From the NCBI GenBank assembly GCA_013397695.1, contig VYZI01000003.1, forward strand, positions 7,502,816 to 7,566,815: a stretch of 64,000 nt of DNA. Reading direction: 5' to 3'. The notes beneath the pieces were generated by a model, which did not search any database, was not told the DNA's origin, and worked only from the letters and a program-made list of their open reading frames with translations. How positions within the stretch are numbered: the stretch's first letter is position 1; each line of letters starts with the position of its first letter. The translations under genes and the position numbers were made by a program. Below are positions 37,986 to 50,461 of the stretch, in pieces. Source of the stretch: Centropus unirufus. Its lineage: Eukaryota; Chordata; Aves; Cuculiformes; Centropidae.

Positions 37986-40900
37986 TATGTCCTCTTGTCC
38001 CTATCCTGCAGCCCAGGTCCTCCAGTAGTGGAGGCTGAATCACTTGAGGAGTCTTGAACCATGGAAGATGTACCTAAGGACTGGATATAGTGTAAGAAAG
38101 GTCTCTTTTCTTGACCTTCAAAATTGATGGTATGTCTTGATAACACCTTAACGTAAAGATGGAGTTAGTATAAAACTAGTGTAAAGTTTCCAGTCAAATA
38201 ACTTTTCTGGGACTTTAACTCCAAAAGAAGATTTTGAACCCTGTTCAATGGCCTGAATACAGGTACAGGTGCCATTTTAGGCCCCTCAGTTTCTCTCTTA
38301 GCCAACTGCTGGCCTGTGGGAATGAGTTTCCCACAGATCCTGTTGCATCTGCATTCCTCAGAAGTCTATGCATCCAGTGCAGGTTGGATGGCACTGTATA
38401 AATGTTTAGGTCACTGAATTGCCTTCTTCTGCACTTGAAACTGTCAAAAAGGACACTTGTTTGAAAGTAAAAATATTCACCAATAATTATTCCACTCCCA
38501 GAATGGACACCCCTTTATTTAGCCTCAGTCCCCTTAGAACTTCTCCTAATGCAGGAATCATTGTGCCTACTAACACCTATGGAGGTCCTGTGGAAAAATA
38601 GAATGAAATACCTACCATTTGTGAGATGGAAGATAAAACCAATAATAAATAATGGAAAATCACCTATTACAAAATCCCAATTCTGTAAAAAAATCGGGGC
38701 TCTGTTATGAAAAATTCCTGTTTCAAAATTAGAGGAAATAAAGAAAAGCAAGTAAAATACAAATGTTTACAACACCTTCTACTTGTCTAAATATATTGAT
38801 TTTAAAAAGAAAAGCTAGTAATGGTGGTTTTGAGCGACTACACCCCCAAAAATACCCAACAACCTAAGTTTTTGTAAAACCAGAAAATGTCCTTTTTTTC
38901 AGCATCCTGTTTGGCTAGTGCCCTACCAGATAAATATCTTCTCAGATTTAATTAATTATACCATCTATTTGATAGAAAACTGCACATGTATAGATCCTGC
39001 TGCTGTTGTAGAAAACAGAGCATGACTCTCAGATGCTAGGGCAGAGTTGGCAAAAAATCTGATTGCACACAATCAGGGCAAGACCTTCGATAGTATTCAA
39101 CTACCTTCAGCTCTTACTGGGAGAAGCTGGCCATAATTACAAAGACAAACGCATAAATCCTGCTGCGTAGTTCCAGATTCTCAGAAATGCATTGAGCTTC
39201 CTAAATGAAAGTCAAGGTACCGACAGGCAGCTACAGGGAGCGAGAAAAGCCAAGCTACTGTAACTGTACGCTCGCTCCTGGTTGTGCTGGAGCTCTGCAG
39301 TGCTGGCTGCCAGCCTGTCTATTGATGTCTTGTGACCACCAGGCAGTGAGCTTGCAGTGAGTCTTTCTGTCTCCGCTGATGAACCACCTGAAGAGAGCCC
39401 GGTTATTTCAGTTGTTTGTGTTCTTTTCTCCTTTCCCAGGGAGCTAGTTTTGGAAAACTCAGCCACAATCCTAGAAGTTGAAAATCCTGGCCACAGGAAA
39501 GGAGAAAACCTATGATTTTATTCACTGGTTGTTTTGAAAGGACTTGGTCCAAAACACAGAGAAATCCAAAGAGTGATTCCCATTGATTTAGCAGGCTTTG
39601 AGTGAAACCCACTGCGCTTAATATTAGACTCCTCTGGATCACAAACCAGTGAAACTGGTGAGGAGCCCTTGGGAAATAGGCTACTTTTCCCACAGCTATC
39701 CCATGGATAAATGTGTGTTTGCTTTTCCATTCCTCCCTCACTTCCTTTACAACCTGCATGGTTGTGGATGGCTCATACAGGTGAGAGTGAGACAATCCTT
39801 TTCTGGATGCTTGCAGATCTTCTATTCCTTTCATGCTCTACTTTCCCCACTGGGAGATTCCCATACTTCTAACCTGAGATTTAAATATTCTTCTGGGGAT
39901 CCTTCCTCACACCCGTGATGCTGGTTTTGGGCAGCTGAAACTCTTCTCCAGACGTGTCCTACAAGTAACAACGCAAGGTAACAACTGAGATATATTACAC
40001 ACTCTTTCCACACTTCTAGTACTTTATTATACATATAGCTGCCAGCAGGTAAATTTAAAACAAATGGAAGGCTGGCGTCCACACAGCTGGTGCCAGGCCT
40101 GCATAGTTTGCTACCACAGGAGGCCACAGAAATGGAGAAATAAAGTATGAGAAGAATTGAAACGGCTGTCACTGGGGGGAACCTCATCCCGCTTTTCACA
40201 TTGGTTTGATGGGCAGAGCAAGTGATCCAAGGGCTGTAGCCCTTGATTTGTAGAAGACTGAGCCCTGGTGTTGTTATAGTTTCCTAACAAAATTTTGTTC
40301 AACTATATGAGCTTCAAACAGTGGATTTGTGCTAACCAGCCCCATCAGGTATTGGAGGTTCTCTGTCTTATATCTTTGAATGAGGCACACTTGTGAATGT
40401 AAGCAATTAGTGATGGCGCTCATAAAAAAGTACATTTGCTATTTCTGTTTAAGAAGTGCCTCGGAATGAAAACAGATTCTCCTTTGGCTTGGTGATCGGT
40501 CCATGATTTTACAATGCTCCAGGCAAAGTCTTTTCTGGGCTTTCAAAGTTCCTGCTCTGGAGAAAGGAGCATTAACAGATGCCAATGAAAATATTAATTT
40601 GATCCCTCCTGCCATTTTGAAGCTTCATGAAGATGTTTTTTCTTCTTGTTAATTCAAGGCACTGAACACAAAGATATGATCATGTGAGCAGACAAGTGTG
40701 TTACCAGCAGAGAAAAAGCATGAGCATGAGACATTCAGCCTGAAATAGATGTCTGTACACGGGAAACTCTCTCTTTCAGGTCCACAGCAGTTGTATCTTC
40801 TTATTGTCTGAGGAAAAACACAGAAGGTTTGATCATTTTTGCATCAACGTTCCTAAGAGTACTCTTCTTCACAGACATCTATCAGTATTTGGCACTATTA

Positions 40901-42004
40901 ATAATATTCAAATTTTCAGAAAGTTCTTAAAATCAACCAGAAATGCGAGGAAACTTTCCCTGGGAATGCTTTACTGCTTTCTTAGAAGTGGCTGACCTTG
41001 CACTTACTGTAAGTGATAATTTGGTATAAGATTTCTTTTCTCAGCTTGAAATACAATAGGAGATCCTCCCACTTTCACAGAAATACATGTACCAGCACTT
41101 AACAGACCAGCAATCCTCAAAGACCTGAATTCCCTCACCCACCACATGTGCCATGCCTCTTTCCTCTTCTCCACCCTGTTCTGTTCCATGAGACAACCAC
41201 ATCTGGTCAGATAATCTTGCTATGAGAAACAACTGTGCCATATATATGAGTTTTATCATACCACCACTTACAACTATGACTCTATCTATCCATTTCTGGG
41301 CAACTTATCTTTTTTTCCCTCCCTCTCTCTTGCTGTATGTTTCTGCTGTATCAGATAATGCTTGAAAAAAACCAGACCACCCCAGAATGATCCCACACAT
41401 TTTTTTAATATAAAACAATTTTTCTCCAGAAATTTTACTTGACAAACAATCTTTAATTTTTTCTGTTACAGCCTGTCTTGTCATGCCAACTGTTTTTACT
41501 GAGCACTTTTTTGCTTGTTTGGTGCTACAGTCCAGTTCTAGCCAGTGTTTACTACCAGTTGTAACACAGAGCTGCAAAACACAATTACCAACTCTTCCCA
41601 CAGGAGCAAACAGCTCTGGCTCAAAGGATGATGCCCTGCTGGAAGCTAGATCTGCTTACAGGGCCTGCCTCAGTCTCAAAACCAAAAAGGATTTTCCTGC
41701 AGGGCAGTAAATCTGTAGGCTGGGAAGTAGGTTGAATGTCTATGAAATTCAGTGTCCCTCTCTCATCTCTGCACCTCACTAGCACTGTGAGTACAACATG
41801 GCAGGGACTTTCTCTTCAGCCTCTCCATTCTCATGAGGTCAGGCCCAAATTCTTTGCACCTAGCACAGGTGGTCATCTCCTGTCCTTTAAATTATGACCT
41901 TCACCATCCTCCTCCTTCAATTGCCTGCTATGGTGGCTTAACTGGGAAATTAGGGACACAGGACTCTAACAATATTTGTATTTCACTGACCAGGCAAGAG
42001 CCCT
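37986..42004. other. Unique noncoding sequence
   Basis: No gene is recognised. Adjacent minus-strand frames at 39403-39834 and 39831-40199 are the longest. The second has an ATG at 40185-40187 and a hydrophobic N-terminus (see the findings), but there is no wider gene structure around it. A stretch at about 40441-40690 is free of low-complexity sequence and might be a conserved noncoding element, which needs comparison with other genomes. Confidence 0.55.
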
Positions 42005-42523
42005 AAGATCCACTCTGGTGAGAGCCCTCTCCAAGTACTGAGTCCAGCTCTGGAGGCCTCAGCACAGGAAAGACATGGACCTGTTGGAGAGGGGTCCAGA
42101 GGAGGGCTACGAAAATTATCAGAGGGATGGAACATCTCTCCTATGAGGAACGACTGAGAGAGTTGAGGTTCTTCCTCCTGGAGAACAAAAGACTCCAAAG
42201 TGAGCTTATCATGGCCTTTCAATACTTAAAGGGGGCTTATAACAAAAACTGGGACAGACGTTTTAGCAGGGCCTGTTGCTGTAGGACAAATGGGTAATGA
42301 TTTTACACTGGGATGGGGTAGATTCAAATTAGATATAAGGAAGAATTTTGTTGCAATGAGGGTGGTGAAACAGTGGAACAGGTTGCCCCATGCCTGGAAA
42401 CATTCATAGTCAGGTTGGATGTGGCTCTGAGCAACCTGATCTAGTTGAGGATTTCCCTGCTCACTTCAAGGTGGTTGGACTGGATGACTTTTCAATTTCC
42501 TTCCCAACTGAAACTATTCTATG
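42005..42523 (+). mobile_element. CR1 LINE 3' end with terminal octamer
   Basis: The plus strand carries a 5'-truncated CR1 copy that begins near the RT C-terminus: CTGAGTCCAGCTCTGG...CACAGGAAAGACATGGACCTG...GGTCCAGAGGAGGGC. It continues through the REL-x-FLLENKR region (about 42150-42190) into the 3' untranslated region, with AGATATAAGGAAGAATTTT, GTGGAACAGGTTGCCCCATG and TGGTTGGACTGGATGA. It ends at the diagnostic octamer ATTCTATG at 42516-42523. The copy has frameshifts in the coding part and is dead. The complete 3' end fits target-primed insertion, where the 3' end is copied first and the 5' end is lost. Confidence 0.93.
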
Positions 42524-45500
42524 ACTGCATTTACATACCTGTTTCAATTAGGTATTTACAGTTGGAAGGACAAATGCAGGTCTTGGACAGTATAACATTT
42601 CTCAGCTAGACAAGGCTAGTAGATTCAAAACATTCAGCTGTTGCTTTGTTAGAGACCATATAAGTCAATATAGAATATAGATATGATCTGTATGTACCAC
42701 AACAGAGGGAAGCTAATTAATATGTACATTAAGTATATTATTTAATTATTTGTCAAAACTACCATGGCCAGTCCTCTCCTTTACTGCATAACCGTATAGC
42801 TAATTTTTACAAGCAGTTAATTTTTTGATAGCCAAAAAAGAGGTAATGAAGTCACACAGAGATACAGCTATTCAGTAGAAGATTCTGTCACATTAATGAC
42901 ATACATTTTCTCAAATTGGCAATGATTTTGCAGAGTTGAGTATACCACTAGAGACATTCCTATAAAGGTTATCTTATCACATTTTGAGATGTCGTTTCTT
43001 CAGCAAATTTAAGTTAGAGATTCCTCCTTTGAGACAGAGCTGGAGTTCAAGAGAGAGTATTTATCTGGACTACAAAATCCTAGAGCATTTTCATCTTTTC
43101 AGGTCCAGGATGTATACAATCCTGCAAAGCAGAAAAAGACCAGGACACACACTTATGTTCTCACTGCTTATTTTCTACCTTTTATAGTAGCCACTTTACC
43201 ACATCTAAATCTTAGCAGAGGACAAAACCCCACACAGCTCCAGCAGAAAGATAGAGATGTGATCATAATCTGAACAGTAAGCTGACTTGGCCAGTGAAGA
43301 GTTTTCTAAAATCCTTTCAGTAATCAATAACTTCATTGAGAGTTGCAGTTTTGGTGTTACAAAAAATATTCTTAAATTCAGCAAGAAAATATAGGGGTGA
43401 AACAAAAGATTGTTTTCTTATGGGATTTTCTTAGTGAAACGCTGCAACTTTTAGCTCTTTTACAGAGAACTGGGTGTACTCCAAGAACAAACTAAGCTTT
43501 CATGTTTGACTACGTATGTTATATCTTCCAACAACTGACAAGCAAGGGAGAGCACTGTGGAATGCCTTGCAAGGAATTTATTTGAATTTAAACAGCTAAA
43601 GGCGTTTAATTCTTGTGGTGGTAAAGTGTGACCCCAGATTTGCTCAGAACTTCAAACTTTGCTCAAGTCTTTTCCCTAACAAGGCTTTATATATTGATGA
43701 CATCAGAAGGCAGGAAGTGTAGGAAACTATAATTTCCCATTGTTGACACAATGCTTTTTCATAAATTAAACCAGACATTTGCTGACAAGCCTGCCACAAA
43801 TAATATTCAGCGATTTTGACTCCTATTATTAAGGTTAGGAATGTGTCTAGCTAACATCAGTTGTATCCACTAAGATGAGAAAGCCTGTCTAGCTAACATC
43901 AATTGATTTTATTAAGATGAGAAAGCCTGTCTAGCTAACATATCCTCAGGCTATCAGGCAGGAAACACAATCTTTCATGAAGTTTTTGAAAATGCTTAGC
44001 CACTGTTGAGCATCTATTTATGAGTGAAAGCATCAGGACTTTACCTCTCTACCAAAGGTTACTTGGACAAATGGCTTACTTCAGCAATGCTACCTCCAAG
44101 TGAACAGCATCATCAGTGATCCTCCACATTTACAGAAATAATAGATGCAATAAAAGAGACATTGCTAACTTTTGTCATGAAATAGTGGGAAAATTAACTG
44201 ATACTGGACTCGTATTGCATGCAGTTTTTCTCTGTTTTCTGGATTAACAAGTAAACCACTCTTCCTTTGCCTTGAAAGGACTGACCAGAGTTATCACCCA
44301 AGAAAATACCTTCTCATGGTTAGGTGAGGCACATGGTCCCACTGATAGCTCTTTGGAGCAGGAGGCAGCAGGAGTTTTTATTCTGTCCTTTGGCATCATT
44401 TAGCCTACAGTGGGTCACGTGTAATGTCACTGGCCAACACTATTTCCCCCCATCCTAACCCCTATATAGATTCAGTCAGGTCAGGGAGTTTCTCTTCACT
44501 TTAATTTTTTAAGAAAATGAAATTACTTGCCTTTCTCCTTGGACTCTTTTTTGAAAAATAACATCCTGTTTTTTCTCTGGCGTCTGCATCCAGGATCACT
44601 AAAACAACAGCATTAAAAGCTTAATAAGTATCCTTCAGCTACCTCAGACTTCATGAATCAATGGTTGGTTGCAGCTGTGGAATCCAGCTATACCAAATGC
44701 AGAATTTCTATATTTTTATGTATGACAAATTCTAATTTTGTACCCAGGAAAATAAACTGATGTTGGATACCATGTAGTGATACTCATCCTGCCTCCAGTT
44801 TTTATACCTTCTTTTACTGAGATTCTCCTTGTTGAGGATAATTTCAGGTTCAATTAGTGTCTCCAGTTAACTTGTCTTGGAGTAGCGTTATGTTTTTTCC
44901 CCTCAATTCTCTTGTCTATGTCAAAGTGATCTGTAAAGGAAGTTTAATAAAGAAAAAGCAACTGTGAACTCCAGATGTTTTACTATCTTTTCTGTTTGGT
45001 CTCAGATGACTAAGTATCCCTGCAGATCTCCTTTATGTTTTGGGGAAAAAGAGTAATGGCATACTCAGGACATAAGTGCCATCAAGCACACCTCTCAGGT
45101 TGGCCTGTGTGACAGGCTGTGCAAGATGAAGTTCACTGGGACAGTTAGAAGGGGAGGTCAAACAGTGAAGCTTGCAAATGAGCAGACTAAAAGAGCATGG
45201 AAGCAGCCTTGCCCCAGGGCATGCTCAGAAGAAAGGCTTGGTTGCTTAACTTCTGTAGGTCAAGTGTATTCTCGTACATCCATGTCAGTGTTTATACAAT
45301 AAATGGACCTTTCCACATGTCTTGCAGCTGTAATATAGACACAATATACTTAACCCCTACAGTATGTTTCAGAGACTCTGCAGTATTCCTTCTGCTGCCT
45401 GCAGAAGTTGTATGCTGTTCCTATTACTTCTATGGTGCTGTGCTTTGGAGGTGGCATTTCTGGCAGGGTGTCTGGCTGAGGAAAGTACCATGAATATTTG

Positions 45501-45851
45501 AAATAATATATATTAAAAAAAAGTAAGCAGAAAAAGCAGAAAACACAGGGATTGAATAGCAGCAGGGAACATAAAGTTTACGGACTATTGGTAGACCTCG
45601 TTGCTGGCTACTATTAAAACCAAAGAAGCATGGGCCAGACTTCTATCCTATATATGAATCAAAAGGAACAGGGCACAAGAGAATCCATTATCCTTCCCTG
45701 GGTCAGGTGTCCCTGCTTTTGAGTTCTTCGGAGAGAAACTATGGAGAGCCCCAGCTGCTACTGTCTTTCAGGATCTTTCCTCCTAGGAAATCTGCCTCTG
45801 GTGCTATCTGATCTCTCAGGGCTGGGACCCTATTTAAATCCATCAGCTGGT
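42524..45851. other. Unique noncoding sequence containing a minisatellite
   Basis: No gene recognised. Apart from the 42-bp-period repeat at 43845-43943, the stretch is unique AT-rich DNA with frequent stops. The longest frame is 98 codons, plus strand, 45197-45493, with no recognisable feature. Confidence 0.6.
43845..43943. repeat. Minisatellite, 42-bp period, about 2.4 copies
   Basis: Units begin with GTCTAGCTAACAT at 43845, 43887 and 43929, exactly 42 bp apart. The first two units are complete and differ at about six positions, clustered in the middle (GTTGTATCCAC against ATTGATTTTAT). Both end TAAGATGAGAAAGCCT. The third keeps only its first 13 bases. The divergence shows an older duplication than the 63-bp repeat at 37860. 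Confidence 0.9.
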
Positions 45852-46820
45852 CATAGCATCATAGAATCATCAGGTTGGAAAAGACCTCTGAGATCACTGA
45901 GATCAACCAAACCTGTCTGCCACTAAACCATATCCTTAAGTGCCTCATCTGCCCATCTTTTAGATACCTCTAGGGATGGAGACTCCACCACCTCCCTGGG
46001 CAGCCTCTGCCAGTGCCTGATGACCCTTTTAATGAAGAATTTTTTTCTAATGTCCAATCTGAATCTCCCCTGGTGCAACTTGAGCCCATTTCCCTTGTCC
46101 TATCACCTGAAACTTGGGAAAATGACCAGCAGCCACCTCTCTACAACCTCCTTCCAGGCAGTTGCAGGCAGTGATAAGGTCACCCCTCAGCCTCCTCTTC
46201 TCCAGGCTAAACAACTCCAGCTCCTTCAGCTGCTCTTCGTAAGACGTGTTCTCCAGCCCCTCCGCCAGCTTCATTGCTTTTCTCTGGACATGCTCTAGAA
46301 TCACAATGTCCTTCATGTACCGAGGGGCCCAGAACTGAATACAGGATTCAAGACGCGGCCTCACCAGTGCTGAGTCCAGGGGCAGAATCACCTCCCTGGA
46401 CCTGTTGACCACGCTGTTTCTGATACAGCCCAAGGTGTCACCTGGGCACACTGCTGGCTCAAGTTCAGTTGGCTGTCAGCCAACACCCCCAGGTCCTTCT
46501 CCTCCAGGCAGCTTTCCAGCTACTCTTCCCCAAGCCTGTAGCGCTGAACAGGGCTGTTGTGTCCCAAGTGCAGGACGCGGCGGTTGGCCTTGTTGAACCT
46601 CATCCCACTGATCTCAGCCCATAGGTCCAGCCTGTTCAGATCCCTTCGAAGAGCCTCCCTACCCTCAAACAGATCAACACTTTCTCTCAGCTTAGTGTTA
46701 TCTGTGAACTTGTCGGGGGTACATTCAATATCTTCACCCAGGTCATATCTTTGTCAAGATACTGAACAGGACTGGACCCAGCACTGAGCCCTGGTCCACT
46801 TGCCTGTTGGCTGATTCCCA
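45852..46820 (-). mobile_element. CR1 LINE with 3' end, 5'-truncated in the RT domain
   Basis: The plus-strand start CATAGCATCATAGAATCAT (45852-45870) is the reverse complement of the CR1 ATTCTATG-type terminus. Read on the minus strand from about 46820, the copy runs through QGSVLGPVLF (46770-46800 region), the catalytic box, the C-terminal domain and the whole 3' untranslated region. A long open frame (46047-46451) carries the conserved ALVRP, FWAPRYMKD and SLEKRRLRGDLI segments. It is one of the better preserved copies here, yet the catalytic box is altered and frames shift upstream of 46451. Similarity to the family ends near 46820, where unrelated sequence begins. Confidence 0.94.
46047..46815 (-). 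pseudogene. CR1 ORF2 RT C-terminal remnant
   Basis: Remnant of the CR1 reverse transcriptase. Motifs in minus-strand order are QGSVLGPVLF near 46775-46805; the catalytic FADD box read as FTDN (46697-46708), with Ala to Thr and the second Asp to Asn; then the NMRFNKAN-like segment (about 46580-46610), the LGxxxxVQHYRLGEE-like region near 46520-46560, and the intact-looking C-terminal frame 46047-46451, which includes a GCIRNSVVNRSREVILPL segment. Loss of the catalytic Asp pair and the frameshifts make it non-functional. Confidence 0.85.
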
Positions 46821-47079
46821 GCTCCTGTGCGCTGCTGTTGGATGGCAGCAGACCAGCTGCTCCCCTCAGTGCTTTCAGGAGACCACGTGCTCCATTGCAG
46901 GGGGAAGTATTCAGCAGGGAGGGTACTGGAGTGCTGATTGGGTTCATAGAGACATCAGTGGGAACCGGTCTCAACCCCTGATGCACAGGAAAACAGAATA
47001 TTGCCTCAAGAATGCTGGTCTGGTGTCCATAAAGAAGGAGGTCCAAAAGGTCAGGAGTGAAAAAGAGGAGAGAGAGCAG

Positions 47080-47420
47080 TAAATATTTTTGCTGGTGTTG
47101 ATGTCAGGCTCATCAGCATATTTTTGTCACTCTATTCCCCTTTTTTCCATGAGGGCACAATATTAGCCCTCTTCCCTGGTATTTCCCTGGTATTCCAAAA
47201 TGTGTTAAAAATGAACATCTGCATGCCGAAGGTCAGCTCTTGTGAGAGCCTGGGGTGATTCCTATTTGAGTTTTTAATTTCAAATATTTTTCTATAGAAA
47301 ATCTGCCTAATGTTGCCTTGTGCCACTAATGGCCCCAAAAAGCTGTCATCTTTCCCCTAAAATATAAACTCTTTTTGTTCTTTCTAAGTATAGAACAGGT
47401 ATTTATTGAACATGTCTTGT
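47080..47420 (-). pseudogene. Highly diverged CR1-like RT N-terminal block
   Basis: On the minus strand I find, in the right order for a CR1-type ORF2: NKKSLY (about 47365), a GPL block after a frameshift near 47330, then HPRLSQEL (47231-47254), WNTREIP, RANIVPSWKKG (47138-47170), a stop at 47132-47134, and in the same frame MSLTSTPAKIF (47081-47113). These match the family landmarks NKKxxY, GPL, HPRVLxEL, SWxTGEIP, ANxxPIFKKG and VSLTSVPGKI. The spacing between GPL and HPR is far shorter than normal, so there is an internal deletion. The block is collinear with the CR1 copy at 45852-46820 but clearly more diverged. About 260 bp between them shows no RT similarity. It may be the 5' part of the same insertion or an older, separate LINE. 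Confidence 0.6.
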
Positions 47421-50400
47421 CTGCAGTAGTATTAATAAGGTTAATGTCTTTCTGTAGTAGTAAGCTTATACCGTCTTTAGGATTTGCCTTATTAACAACA
47501 GATTTAAGGTAATTATTCTCCCTAATCCTGCTAAGCACAGTTCTTTCTATAACATCTTTAGCTTTGTACAGAAGTGTACCTTCAAGTGTATTGTCTTTTC
47601 CATTTTACTTGCTGTACATTGTCACTTCATCTCCCACTAAATGTTAATAGATACTCTCCTATTTCTTGATTTTGGAACCGTACCACTTTGGCCATTCCCA
47701 AAGACCATCCATCAAAAAACTCCCATTAATTTTTGACTGGCTATTTTTTCCTTCCTCATCGGCCTCTCTCAAGAGTTTCAGTTCTTTAGCCTTTCTAAAT
47801 CTGTTATATATTGAAGAAGATTTTTGTCTGCCTGAACTGAATATACATCCCTTGGCAAACCTTAGCCCCACAGCAACCATCAGCTGCTCAATTGATGATA
47901 AGATTTAATCCATTATGATGAGAGCTAAAATATTGCTACACTGTCATGACAGAGTCTCTGGATTTTGGCTGTTTATTAGAGACAATTAACAACAAAATAT
48001 TAATTGAACAAGTATCACAATCTTCTGTGGCTTCATTTATTTATTGTAGAAGACTTTATTACATACAGTAGGATAAAACTGCCTTCTGGGTACATGAAGT
48101 GAGCAGTTATTTACAAATGAATTTTTAAAGGTGTCATTCAGAATCACAGCTGACTGTGACAGAACCCCTTTCCTCCAGTGCTTTTGTTGAGCTCTTAGTC
48201 CTAAAACACTTATAAATTGGAATTCCAGCCCAGTCCTGCATGTACTGGAGATACAGACTGCATCTCTATGTGGCTCTATGGTGAGTTAAAGAGTTCCTGC
48301 ATAGGCTGATGAATTTTTAATGGAGAAACACGACTGAACTTTTTTTTTTTACAACATCAAGCATAGCTGCTCACTGGGAACTGAAATTAACTTTCACTTT
48401 GTTAAATTACAGTATTTTATTTCCTACCACTCCTGTAGCTTTATAATGCTTCTGCCATCGGGCCTTTTGCTTTTAAGATTACAATAACAATGATGGATTA
48501 ACACAGTTTAAAGCCTGCAGAGACTGCTAAGCCTGCTAGAGACTAAGGCAGATAAATGGCATCCTTTCCAGGCAGACTTTATTGTCCAAAACCAGGCACA
48601 CAGGACATTCCCAGGTCACTTACATTTTAGTCCTTCAGTTGAGATATTTCACATGGTCTCTTTTATACATCCTCCCATCCTAGAAGCCAACTGGCTTCTT
48701 CATCTTCTGTGTCACAGACCTTAACAATATAGCTGGTAGTCAGGGTTTACTGAGAAAGAAGCCATATAAGGGACAGATATGCATTTAATTGAAAATAGAG
48801 GCTGCCTGTTTGTTAGCAATAAATCAGTGAATAACACAGCTGCCAGTAGATAACTGTGGTCCACCTACTCACTGGTTATGGTAGTAACCTAGCATTTCCG
48901 TACCTCTTCAAATTGCTCCATCTTCATGCTGAATAATGTCCCGAAGTTATTTCACAATCAAGGAAGTGTGAGATAAAGAATATTTCATTGCCTAAGCCCA
49001 TGGAGGCAGTATAGTCCACAATAGACCTGCATTGCACTTAGACACTAAGCTTCATTCAGCACACAATAATGTTAGCTGTCATCATGAGCTGGTTAAAATG
49101 TACCCCCTTGTCCTGACTTGTGAGTCTGCAGGGGCAGGACTGTTCAGTGTTGCTGCCTCTAATGACCAGGCTCTTGGTGCTTGATGGCTCCAGGAGATGC
49201 TGGTAGGCTGAATGACTAGGAGATGTCTTGGGAGGAGCCAAGAATGTGCTAGGGGGAATAGGATCCTGAGACTGAAGATACAGATGACAACAGTAAAATT
49301 TAGACAATATTGAATACAAGATACAGGTTTTGCAGAAGAGAGAGGCATAGAAGAGGAAATGGGTGTTGTAAGAAAAGGGGAGGTAAGATTACAGTTTTGG
49401 GCGTAGGGAGAAAATGGGAAGACAGTGGATGCTCTGGAATGGAAGGCAAGTAGGAACTGTAAGGCAGGGGAGGTGTAAAAGTGTCAGTCTATGACAGATA
49501 AGGCTCACCCCATACATCTGAACTAATTTACTACACAGTGACCTAGTATGACTTATTACTGGTGGCAGCAACATCAGTCCAGCAGCTGCTGAGCCAAAGC
49601 TGCTGCATGTGGCTGGACTGGATGTGAGGGTTTGACACCTACCACCATTAACAAACCAATTAACTTCCATGAACTCATCCGTGGTTAGTACTTTAATATA
49701 TCAGTCCTCAATGTCCTGTCCAAAGCACCTTTCCAGGAGACAGGGGTTTTTATGAGACATAGGTCACAGGGTTGCAGGGACATGGTTATATAGCATAGGG
49801 TAGGGAAAGTGAGTATCTGAACCATATAGTCAGGATTATTTTTTGTCACAAAGTCACTACGTTCATTCGAATAACCTCAGATGAATTCAACAGCCATTCT
49901 CAGACATTCTGGTGAGACTTTGTGCAAACAATCTAGCGCCCCCGGTCCAAGTTCAGAGCATAAGCCACACTTGATAATAAGCATACAGAAATGGGCAAAA
50001 CATAGCACACATGTAATTCAAGACTTTTAAGGACAAGTATTTTGAGGTGAAAATGTTATAAGTATTTTCTGTGGATGCACACTATCTAGGAAAGAACACT
50101 TGGACTTCATGTTCTCTGGAAACAGCCTTCAGTCCAAACCCAGAATCTAAAATTGATTATTTCTAGCATAAAGCCAAAAGGTTAAACTCAGAAGTATCGC
50201 TTTTGCAGTATCACTCGGATGTGCATTTTGCTGCTTGACAAATAGGAGGCTACTTGATGACAGAGTGTCTTCTGTTCTGCACTTACGTGTTGTTTTCCCA
50301 AACTGTAGTAGGATGCTATAAAAATCCTTGGCAGCTACAGCCCTTGAGGAATCCAGCCCAGGGAGAGGGATAAGCAAAAAGCAGAGGAAACTGGCAGAAA

Positions 50401-50436
50401 TCACTCTGACAGAGCTGAAATTAAATATTTGTATTT

Positions 50437-50461
50437 AAAACAAACAAACAAGCAAACAAAC
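50437..50461. repeat. (CAAA)n microsatellite
   Basis: About six AAAC/CAAA units with one A-to-G change. A simple repeat. Confidence 0.85.

Noticed and set aside
37775..38038. Open frame repeating 21 residues as a candidate repeat protein
   Set aside because: The repetition is only the 63-bp DNA duplication; both strands and several frames are open across it, and nothing else supports a gene.
43845..43943. CRISPR-like repeat array
   Set aside because: Only 2.4 directly adjacent units with no spacers, in eukaryotic DNA. It is a minisatellite.
46020..46787. Plus-strand frames of 63-92 codons
   Set aside because: Antisense shadows of the CR1 copy at 45852-46820; the leucine-rich look comes from complementing the RT C-terminus.
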